Program-made: the position numbers and the translations under genes
NCBI GenBank assembly: GCA_022701365.1
Contig: JAKUHH010000072.1
Span: forward strand, 1-64,000
Reading direction: 5' to 3'
DNA length: 64,000 nt
DNA from: Mycocentrospora acerina
Lineage: Eukaryota > Ascomycota > Dothideomycetes > Pleosporales
In this document: positions 54,582 to 64,000 of the stretch, in pieces
How positions within the stretch are numbered: the first letter of the stretch is position 1
How the letters are laid out: each line of letters starts with the position of its first letter
Notes under the pieces: generated by a model
Database searches by the model: none
The model's input: the letters and a program-made list of their open reading frames with translations, nothing else
What the model was told of the DNA's origin: nothing

Positions 54582-57500
54582 AGAAGCGAAGATATTAACC
54601 AACACTGACAGGAGTACCTAGTGCCTACATAAACTCTTATTTGCACATCTTTAGTACAGTCGCGCGTCAAAAGTCTTCTTAAAGCTCTATTTAGACTAAC
54701 TTACTAACATTAAATCAATCAGATAAAATTACTTAATTAAGGATGTTATTAAACAAATTTAATAATTAAAAATATGACATTACTTAAAGCATACCTACTA
54801 TTAAGTCTATCATATTTCATTTAAACTTAAATGCTTCTAAATTTTTAGATATTAATAAATTAGTTTTAGCTTACTATGCTTGCTTAAAGCCTTTAAATTA
54901 TTAATTTATAAGCATAAACGTTCTAATTAATTAAATAAACATTTAGTAAGAACATAAATATTCTTTTAAGGGCTTTGCATGTTATATATTTAAAAAGTAG
55001 TTTTACTACCTTGTATTCTAGAATAATTTTTAAACTTAAGGTAATTTTATTTTACAATTATGAGCTATATAAGTCGCTTTAGTATATTAAACTAATCTTT
55101 TACTTTGCATATTTTTCTAATTACTTTAATAGAAATAATTATCTTAAAATATAAATATTTTATAAATATATAATTCACTAATTACTTAATTAAAACATTA
55201 GAACTACTTCTTCTTATTTTTATTATTGTAATAGTAATTAAATTTAGAGTGCGTAAAATTGAGTTTATAAAAGCATAATGCTTAAGCGTTGCTGTAATAA
55301 GACTTTTAACCTAGTGCTGTAGTACAACAAAATTACTCTTTAACTTTTTTATTAAAGAATTGTCTTAAAAATATTAATGCGAATAGAAAAGAAGCCTTTA
55401 AACTATTTCTGATTATTAAGTGACTAAGTCTAATTTTATTATATTAAGATTGTATACTGTTGGTCTAAAAGACATAAGTAAAAAAGATTGTAATGTTGTT
55501 AATCTGTAGAGACATTACAGAATTTAGCTAGAAAATTCTGTACAGCCTTTTTCTCTACTAGAGGTGACTTCTTACTGTCTACTAACAGATATTAAAGGAT
55601 AAAATTAATTTATTAGATTTAAGCAACTTACAAATATATACACGTTAAATTGAACTTTAAATTTAGTGTTATATTAACCCTTTTTTATTTATAAGAATTT
55701 TGCCAGAGTTGAAGATTAAAATTCTGTAATTATAACCCTCATCTCTTCCTCAGGCGAAGTGATCAAATGAAGTTTAAATATCAGAAGTTTTCAAGACGTT
55801 TCATTAGATTATCTAAAGTAATTGTGTGGTATGGATTTGAGTGCGTATCAGCCTGAGAGTAGTAAATGTCACCGTCATCATGCATATCCACTAGCGTCAT
55901 GGTTTCTCTAATATACAATTTTGATTACTGCTGAACTGCGAGATGGTTCGAAGGTGATACAGATGCGTTGTTCTTGAACACTACTTTGCTGCTACTCCAA
56001 ACCTGTTTCTACTCATAAAAAGCTTTTGAGGCATACAGGTGTGTTAGAAAATCAAACCAAGGATATTTCTTTTATAGCGCCAAAAAAATCTCAACCCCTT
56101 ACAAAACTTCGTATCCAATTAGCAAAGACCGCATTTAGTATTAGGTGATTTAAATAGCTCGTCACTTGATATTACACGATAGCAGCCTCTTCTTAGTTTC
56201 TACGTCAGGAATAAGCTGCCAAGTGCTCATACTAGCGCTCTAAGAGAAGGGCTAAGTTTGGACGTTGGTAAAACAATTCGTTCTTGAATAATTTTCTAAT
56301 GTAATCAAATTGTAGCTTTCAGTGCATGTATCATCCATTTAAGGATCTCGACCTTTAAATTCAGCAATGAAAGGAACATAGATTTCTCTGTGCGCGCATA
56401 AGTATTGCAATATTTCCCCTCCGAACTAGGATTGAGTTCGATTTCTAATAAATTGGTTCTTTCCTTGATCCTGGCATATATTTTCTATTAGTAATTCTAC
56501 CTTTCCTGTGACATGTAAGGCAAAATCCCAAAAATATATTGATGTCGTCTCAAGGGATTTTAAAATTACATTATATCTAACTATTATTTTAGGCAACAAC
56601 CAAATCTAGAACTTACAAAGGTTTGAAAATAGCCAATGGAGTTTATTAACAATAGGCAAATTGTTTGTGAAAATTATAACTTTGTTAATATCCAGGATAG
56701 CGCAGACTTCCTAAATTGTTTCATCGTCCTATCTTCCCATAAAATTTCAAGCTACAGAGAGGCATATAGAGGCACCAAACTGACCATCTGGCCGAATTAG
56801 AGATTAAGACACTTCAATTCTACTAATTTAAGATGCTCATATTGTGAAGAAAGCTACCTTCCAATTTACGCTCAATCATCTCATCGTTTTCACGTATTGC
56901 ATTCTCATTGACTATCTACCACACAGAATCCAACTTTGAGGCTGAAATTGCTTAGCCTACAAAAAGCTGCAAGCAATTAAGAAGAAGAATTCGGGCGTAG
57001 TTCCTGTGATTACAATCAAATTGAGATATTCTTTACCCTACATCATCCCACGGGGTTGATGAAATCTTGAAGCAGATTATTGTGTTTTACTTTCAGTCTT
57101 ATAATTTAGATCTTAAAAAATTTCCGTCACATCCATCTTCAAAAATGAGATGCATATTCAACTTGATGAATAAAAACTTGTAAACGCATAGCTTGAAGAA
57201 AGCAATAAATTCTTAATTACGAAAACTAGTTCTTCATAACTAGGTGATTTCTAAGTCAACACAATTGGCACAATTTGAAATTTTCTACTCTGATTGATTC
57301 AGACGAACTCAAAAAAAGATTGGACTCTGCTTGGTAGATGTTTGTAAAAAATATGTTGATTGGGATGGTTATTGAGTGCTCACGACCTCACCATGACTTC
57401 ACAGCTTTTCCAGGATCGAACAATAGTTCATCCGACCATACCTTGAATATGCACATTTTCTCAATTAGAGAGGAAGCCAAAGAGTTCCGCACTTTGCCAA

Positions 57501-58061
57501 GAGGGTAGATGCCATGACTGCTCGGCCGTATGCGACTGATTACTATACATTTGCCGAGGGAAGTCGCAGCCTTGGCGAAAACTAAATGACGTTGCACCTA
57601 ACTCACAAGGAGGAACTTTGGTTGTTTACTAATCTCGTTTAATATTGTGACGCTAGAAATCGCCTTAAGAGTCGGGTTTCTCATCGGCCCGTGGCCGTGT
57701 CTGGCTCGTCAAAGTTCCAGTGTTGCACGATGGAACATCAAGGTTCGAATCTCCGAATCGGAATGTGCAGCCAATGAAGGGTGAGATAAAAAGCCCATCA
57801 CCAATTTCTCGACGCAAAATTGCTTGCAAATCATTGTGTTGGTTTGTTGGTTGAATCTAAAATATTTGGCGCACGATATGTCTTAATGCAATGAATATTT
57901 AATTTATGAATGCTGCTGCCATCGACGGAAATCCTAACATCGTCAAGGATAGCTTCAGAAACCAAAGATCAAAATAAGCACTTAGGTCCAGCTTCACTGC
58001 TATTACGGCAAGAACTTCGACTTCAACAATTGAGCCAAAGCTATTGCCTGCAACCCTCACC
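54582..58061. other. 3.5-kb intergenic region with an AT island
   Basis: From about 54690 to 55760 the sequence is extremely AT-rich and stop-dense, like old RIP-mutated repeat. The remainder, 55760-58061, has ordinary composition and no recognised gene. Confidence 0.45.
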
Positions 58062-59085
58062 ATGCCACCATCAGGAAGTCGTTCAATCCTCATCACTGGG
58101 TTCGTAGTGCCTCTCAGTGCCACTCAAGCTTGCCGAATAATTCAACACTGACTCTCTTACCACTACAGTTGCTCTACTGGTGGAGCCGGTCATGCACTTG
58201 CTCTCGAGTTTGCAGCCAAAGGCTTTCGCGTTTTTGCAACTGCTCGATCGACAAAGTCTCTTGCCGACCTAGAAGCAAAAGGTATCGAGGTACTTTCACT
58301 CGAAGTTACCAATGCCGAGAGCATTGCTGCACTGAAGATTGAGGTTGCAAAGCGCACAGGTGGAAAGTTAGACATGCTTTTCAATAATGCTGGCGTTAGT
58401 ATGTATCAAGATTATTCTTACGTCGGGGTTCTGATTTCTGACACAATTGGCAGTGTACGATACTCCGGCTATTGAGGCCGATCCAGCCCGTATTCGGAAA
58501 ATGTTTGACGCCAACGTTTTTGGTGTATTTGACATGGTAACAGCCTTTTATCCACTACTACTTGCTTCCGTTTCCGGATCACAAACACCACCCACTATTA
58601 TCAACACCGCGTCAGTCGTTGCACGTTTACCTTATCCTTTCGCTGCCGGATACAACGCAAGCAAAGCAGCTATATCTTCCTACTCTGACACACTTCGAAT
58701 CGAACTTGCACCTCTTGGGATCAAAGTTGTTACGCTCTTCATGGGTGAAGTATCGACCGGCTTGATAGTTCCTGAGAACATATCTTTCGGTAGCAATAGT
58801 TTATACATCAATGCTGAAGAGGGTGTTCGACAGAGAAGTCAGAATCATAAACAAAATAGCGTCAAACCAGATGAATTTGCACGACAAGTTGTGTCCGAAA
58901 TTCTTTCCAAGTCAACCATTGGGAAAGGAGAGTACGTCTGGAAAGGCTCCAGGGCTGTGTTGGTCTGGTTCCTCAATGCTGTGGGATGGAGGAAGATATT
59001 TGATGCATCAATGGAGTCTGATGTAGGGTTAGACAAGAGCGTTAAGAGGGCAATCTTCGAAAAAGGTCAGCAAAGCATAGCTTGA
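58062..59085 (+). CDS. short-chain dehydrogenase (Ayr1-like, NADPH-dependent)
   Basis: Three exons: 58062-58099, 58169-58398, 58454-59085; 299 aa. Splice sites were chosen so that the cofactor motif TGCSTGGAGHALA (residues 12-24) and NNAGVMYDTPA read through. Both introns are GT..AG, 55-69 bp. DVTNAE-type LEVTNAESI, the catalytic Ser in INTASVV, YNASK (Tyr-x-x-x-Lys) and FMGEVSTG are present. It most resembles fungal 1-acyldihydroxyacetone-phosphate reductases (Ayr1), which act in glycerolipid synthesis at the ER and lipid droplets, though this class has many paralogues with other substrates. The last 30 residues form a hydrophobic then polar tail (AVLVWFLNAVGW), possibly membrane-associating. 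The gene is intact. Confidence 0.88.
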
Positions 59086-61038
59086 GATTGAAACCTAACG
59101 TAGCGAAAAATTCTAGTGATGGGAGGTTCTAAACAAGAGCTGAAATGAATGATATCATACAGAATCTCCGTCAAACATGTGATTGGAATTGAAGAACATA
59201 GCTGCAGAAGTTTTGTCATGTGTGTAAAGGGTGGAGAATTGATAGGAGCAACGCAATATTCTCTAAAATATTTGGAATTGAATTTACTTTAACCTTACTT
59301 CTGCAAGCAGACCTACTGTCCGTGTTGCATAAGTTGTCTTATACGCGGGCTCAGATCATCCGTGCATAATATTTTACATCTATACCCGTCTCGCTTACTC
59401 TTTATTATTGGTTGGCAAAAGTGTTGAAGTCAATAATCTGAGCCTAGAAATGTGTCAACAGAGATCTGCGGAAAGAGACTCCCTTTAGCTTCTTTTCAAT
59501 GCCGAAATTACAAAAGCGATCGGTTGTGACCATAAAAAGCAATTATCGCGTCACAAGATAGATATGCTAACATAGAAATAGGGTTCAAGTATGGTAAACT
59601 TCATTGCCATTACGAGTACGAGCGTAAGATCAACGCAACATTGAGTGCTTTTCAACCCTTTGAGATTCTACCAGGAAGGCATAACTCATTACCATGAGAC
59701 ACTTTTGAACCGTGCTCAGACGCAAGACAATTGGAAAAAGCACCGATGACATTTTGAATATCAACTATCATACATTACCAAGCTGTGCTCCTGAAGTAAG
59801 ACTATTTTGAACATTCGTACTTTTTGATAGGAATCGAAAATTTTCGCGTCTTTAAAGCACGAACAAGATTTTATACAACATCTTCAAGAAGTTTGAATAA
59901 TATGAGATTTCATGCAATGTGATTATGACAACCTGTTTAGTCTGTAAGTTCAGGATTGATCACCACTATTCTAACAGCTCTTCGCGGAACAAATTGCAAG
60001 GCGAAAGTTGTGAATGCTAGAAATGATCCAAAACTAAATTGTTCCGTTATCCAACCCCTTCGATACTCAATAGTCAGCAGCCCAGTCTCCTAATTGTTTC
60101 TTTATCTGAATGGAACAATGAATATTTCCATATAATTGCTGGTTACAAATACATGTTCTATAGTACAATGATTTTTACCATGGCTATGAGGAGCGACCGA
60201 GTTCATCTAATCAATTGGAATCTAACTACGTGTATGGAGACGATAAAGTAACGCGAGAGCAAATCCCAAGCTGGCTTTCTCGCGTCCCACTATTATTTGA
60301 AAATAATTTAGTATTTTACGATCATCAAGGATTCGCAAGCAGTACCTGTGCAAGTGATCAGCTCATATGTCATACCACGACAACGAAAGGTATGACTCGT
60401 GCGCTTCATTATTTAGTCAGGCATTTCGAGGCCTACCGATATGACTTGAAAGTTCAGATCATGAGACTCTTTGTTCACGAGAAAATGTGGTAGTTGGGCG
60501 ACAGTTTTACCTTCTGGTTGAGACTATGTAGTCTAGCAGCTGCAGAGGCCTCAATAAAGCCTTGCCTGATCCCAGCGCCACTCACCCTTTCCTACACGAC
60601 AACTTACTCGAAGTTCGTTGGGGCAAGAATAAAGTCAAATATTCTATTGATACTGCTTATTAAACCCCGACCTTGCAGGTACTGGGGGAGACGTCGAGTA
60701 TACCCTTTCATAGGTGGTAATCCATCGGAAAAATAGAGACAAGGCTAACGATCCAGCAATATAGTGACTGCGACTAAGGATATACCAAGACCTACACCTT
60801 ATGCAGTGAATAATGGCTGCAAACCAAGTGTAACTTTTCAATCATCCTTATCATATCCTTAGATCCTAAAATAAAGCCACTTAATTTCGAAATCGCTTTG
60901 ATTAATTCTGATGAATCCCGTCCTGCAAGAAGACCCATCGTTATATTGTGCCAGTAACCACATAAGATGAACTAATCCACAAATAAAAAAAATCTTTGTG
61001 TATTATTATTATGAAAATGACGAAGCTAACGTAGAGCA
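59086..61038. other. intergenic, no gene recognised
   Basis: About 1.95 kb between convergent genes. Short frames at 60215-60736 (plus) lack motifs. Confidence 0.45.
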
Positions 61039-62519
61039 TTAGATAGCAACGTTAGCACAACTGAATGCCGGTTTTACTGCGCCAGAGTAGTCATCAATGA
61101 TGGCTTCCACAGCAGCGTATAGCCCAGGTCCAAGCAAGAACAGACCGCATAGCATGATGAAGGCATGCGTGACTGTCTTCACGCTCCTTGTTAGGCCGTT
61201 GAACAATTGACCCCTGTAAAGCTGCCAATATGCCACGGCGAAGAAAATGAAGCCAAAGAACGAGTCAAATGCCGCACCAAGTAGCGAAAGGAAGTCGCCC
61301 ATAGAAGGAATGACTTCGGCAAAGACAAAGCCGATGAACCAGATCACCGCCATTACGATGATCCAAACAGCCCATCCAATAACAGTGTTACTATGCGCAT
61401 GTCGGCTCTTGCCCATGATGCGACCATACACGAACTTCGCACTGACGTTGGCATAGATGACTCCAATGACCAGAGTTGGTACAATTACGAAAGCAAAGGA
61501 AGCTTTCTTGTACACGACCGTACCCAAGCTTCCAAATGCTGGTGCGGTAGAATACTGTCCGAGGTAGTGGAAGCCAATCGCCGGTGGAACGATGAAGAGG
61601 AAGGCTGAAATACCAGTGAGGACAGCAAGAGCTTTAGGAAAGTCCTGGGGCCTTTCCATTTCGGAGATGAAAGTTGGAAACAGGATTTGCGGGACCCAAA
61701 GGAATGTGATATTAAGCACGGCATTCATAGCTGCGACCCAAGTCGTGCCCGCGAGGGGAAAAGCATACGTCTTGACAGGGCCAGCCTTGGGGTAAACACC
61801 ATTGTAGCCGTATAACGGGTGGTCTTCGATGCCGGCGAATATGAGGAAAAGGAGTATCGCAATAGCCATACATGCCGCAGAGAACATTGACATGAATGAG
61901 ACATGATTGAGAGTTCTAGGCAGCGACATGATAATACCCATTAGAGTGACGATGACGGAGAATATAACAGTGCACAACGAATGATCGGAGAGCGTGTTGA
62001 TGACCTTGGCGCCAGTCAGGATATGGAAGCCGATCAGCATGATATTGTTAAGAAGCAGCATAACTGCTGTGAATTCGTATGCAATTCTACTTTTGCCGAA
62101 GGCGTAGTAGCCAAAGTCACAAATGTCCTTGATCTGCGGGTGCTTCATGATGAACTTGTGCATAGTCATCGAAGTGATGTAGAAGAGCACGCCAGCCAAG
62201 ATCATAGTGATAATACCTGGGACCCATCCGAGAACGCTGGTAAAAATTCTTAGCAAGAAGGCAATCAATACACTAGAATAACAAAAACATACGAGAGCGA
62301 CCAGGACTGCGCCATGATGGCAAGGCAGACTTGATCACCAGCAAGTAGCCACGCAGCCCTTTGCCATGACATTGTACGTAGCTTGATGTCGTGGCCATGG
62401 TCTTCTTCGACTAAGGCATTGATGATTGATGTTGTGCTCCCGTTGTCCGATCCTTGGGCCTCGGCGTCGGCGACCTTGGACTGAGTTTTGACGATATCGT
62501 CTGAGTTGTAGTCGGCCAT
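61039..62519 (-). CDS. neutral amino-acid permease (AAAP family)
   Basis: Two exons: 62293-62519 and 61039-62236 with a 56-bp intron that joins QSWSLS to VLGWVPGIIT; 474 aa. A polar, cytosolic N-terminus (MADYNSDDIVKTQSKVADAE) precedes about eleven hydrophobic helices, including GVLFYITSMTMHKFIMKHP, AVMLLLNNIMLIGFHILTGA, VIVTLMGIIMSLPRTLNHVS and VIWFIGFVFAEVIPSMGDFL. Family traits ICDFGYYAFG and FPTFISEMERPQDFPKA are present. It resembles fungal Mtr-type neutral/aromatic amino-acid transporters (Aa_trans), proton-coupled importers of the plasma membrane. An ATG four codons upstream is possible; MADYNS is preferred. Intact. Confidence 0.92.
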
Positions 62520-63342
62520 TGCCACTAGCAAAGATGAGAATCACGATTGACAATGTTGGGTTATCAGGCTCGTCGTGCTGGACTGTTGGGATATTTGTAT
62601 TGCATGCTGAAAATACGCCCATGCAGTATCTAGTATACGTTTGTTTGGAACAACCACTGCATTTGTTAGTCGCTAGGTGAAATGGCGTGCTCGTAAGACC
62701 GGGCTGGCCGAGTGCGTGGAACAAAGCCGACGAACCGCATGGTCGCGATGTATTAATTTGCCCGGGTAACGTAATTGGCGAAAGATACTGATAAGACTCA
62801 CACACGGCTTCATTGGTGGAGGTGTTGATGCTTGTCAGCTGCCAAGCGAGTCTTGTTCACTCAAAGGAACCTGGGCGTCTTCGCGACGGATGTGGCGTGT
62901 CAACCGCTTCAAAGTTATAGATGCACAATACCTATCATTTGACAGTGGTTTCCAGCACTGAGGAGCATGACACACGGATTATTGTCTGTAGGTGGATTTT
63001 AGTCCTCACGTCAAAGATGACGCAATTCATAGGGCTGATTGCGCATCAAGTTTGAAAAGTGTTAGGGCTCGTGCACTTCTGGAGCGACGATCGCGTCCCA
63101 CCCGTGTCGCGTTTTCTGCACTCACACTCAAAAGCAGAGCTCGATATCTGTAGGATGGTATATTTGCAAACTTTGTCTCATGCTACGGAAAAGGTGCATG
63201 GAGATGGAACAGGGTCGAACAGGCTATACCGCCAGACACATGAATGTTCAAATACTGCTGGAGATGTTGCGTTCCGGTAAAGATACTGAGAAAGGTTCGA
63301 ACAAACATGTCCTAAAACTTGTGAACGGCCAGAGCACAGAAT
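62520..63342. other. intergenic, nothing recognised
   Basis: Promoter side of the permease and the 3' flank of the RBR-type gene. No motif-bearing frame. Confidence 0.45.
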
Positions 63343-64000
63343 TTAAATTCGGTTTTGGCGGCAGCCCATGCATACGTTTATGTAACAATGGCGGCATTGC
63401 AAAATGGAGTTGTGATGCCGAGCACCACAAAGCTCGCAACGATAACCTTTTCTAGGCGCGTTGTCAGTGATGCGCTGGAATAGTCGTGAATGTTTGCATT
63501 CGTGATTTTCCTGCAGTTCCGCGAACACTTGATCAATACGTTGACGGCGCTCAACAGTAGGCAGGCCTCGTGGCGCGTCGCGATCGACAATTTCCTCCGC
63601 ACGTTCCTCAATGCGATTAGTTAGGGTCGGCTATCTCACAGCTGCACTTTTTCCATTCAACGCCACAAACATAGCCAAACTGAGCACTACAGAGACAACT
63701 ATATGATGTAAGAGGTAATACGCACGTGTAAGATGTGGGTACTCGCGTTATGTGATTGCATCCGGTGCGAAGTTGAATCACCCTTTTACAAGTGAAGCAA
63801 GTCTGCCATCCCTCGTGATGAGCTAACTCTCGTGTTTGGCGGAGTGATGGGTCGTCTGGACAATCAACTCCAATATGGTATGGATTGCTGCAAATGGAAC
63901 ATGTCTTTGATCCGCACCGGTGACAGTCGGCACAATTTTTTTCAGGAATTATGTTACCCGGGACGATGAACATTCGGCATTCTCGATTACTGCAGTATAT
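63343..64000 (-). pseudogene. RBR-type (RING-IBR-RING) protein, 3' part, frameshifted, runs off the window
   Basis: From the window edge the minus strand reads YCSNRECRMFIVPGN, then CADCHRCGSKTCSICSNPYH and GVDCPDD (IBR domain). Next comes GWQTCFTCKRVIQLRTGCNHIT (RING2, with the likely catalytic Cys in GCNH). A 48-bp intron with a GC donor (63699-63746) restores CNHITCLCSAQFGYVCG. WKKCSC follows, but a stop comes at EIADPN near 63618. One base off, the frame continues NRIEERAEEIVDRD, ending in a Cys-rich finger (CELCGARHH, QCRHCYINVCMGC) at 63343. RBR proteins are E3 ubiquitin ligases with a Cys-linked ubiquitin intermediate. The frameshift would remove the C-terminal finger but leave RING2. 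The N-terminal RING1 lies beyond 64000. Confidence 0.8.

Noticed and set aside
57680..57770. Possible tRNA gene (GGTTCGAATCT B-box-like sequence and a GTTCCA/TGGAAC stem)
   Set aside because: The T-stem and acceptor stem do not pair and no proper A box was found; at best a degenerate tRNA-like remnant.
31552..62519. Secondary-metabolite or catabolic gene cluster (three SDRs, hydrolase, transporter)
   Set aside because: Genes are separated by multi-kilobase gaps, on mixed strands, with no backbone synthase or pathway transcription factor.
1..64000. CRISPR arrays, prokaryotic operons, phage genes
   Set aside because: Spliced genes, LTR retrotransposons and RIP show a fungal nuclear genome; no regularly spaced repeat array was seen apart from the 12-bp tandem repeat.

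Overview
The window is nuclear DNA of a filamentous ascomycete (Pezizomycotina). Genes have short introns (about 45-70 bp, GT..AG with CTAAC-like branch sites), and the families are typical of such fungi: CFEM/PTH11-like receptors, a secreted S8 subtilase, an A4 glutamic peptidase, a SesA-NACHT-WD40 NLR. Repeats show RIP (repeat-induced point mutation): C-to-T and G-to-A changes, mostly at CpA/TpG, with TAG/TAA stops where relatives have Gln or Trp codons. The species cannot be named from this stretch.

Layout. Positions 1-31500 form a repeat-rich compartment. It holds Fot1/pogo transposase fragments, a RIP-damaged NLR pseudogene (4540-7640), and an apparently full-length but decayed Ty3/Gypsy element (12789-20549, minus strand). 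That element carries a nested solo LTR and an extra antisense ORF. A better preserved Ty1/Copia element (21943-26795, minus strand) is inserted in frame into a conserved fungal gene of unknown function (21585-27270). A pogo-like transposase relic (29445-30677) closes the compartment. Two LTR-type repeat families (288 bp and about 133 bp) are scattered across the whole window, several copies with visible target-site duplications.

Positions 31500-64000 are gene-bearing with long intergenic gaps: a CFEM-domain seven-helix receptor (31552-33064), a secreted subtilisin-like protease (33977-36779), two small MITE-like hairpins (37232-37846), a retinol-dehydrogenase-like SDR (39347-40466), an SDR with a non-canonical active site (41660-42513), a second rhodopsin-type membrane protein (45491-46745), a secreted alpha/beta hydrolase broken by one base in a T9 run (48235-49241), an A4 glutamic peptidase (51605-52432), an Ayr1-like SDR (58062-59085), an amino-acid permease (61039-62519), and the 3' part of an RBR-type RING protein with a probable GC-AG intron and a frameshift (63343-64000).

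No clear biosynthetic cluster or operon-like system is visible. Secreted peptidases, an amino-acid transporter and surface receptors fit a saprotrophic or host-associated lifestyle, but their proximity does not prove shared function. The most notable items are the Copia-split gene whose frame closes exactly when one target-duplication copy is discounted, the antisense proline-alanine/Cys-cluster ORF inside the Gypsy element, the nested LTR chronology, and the single-base or splice-level lesions in otherwise intact genes.
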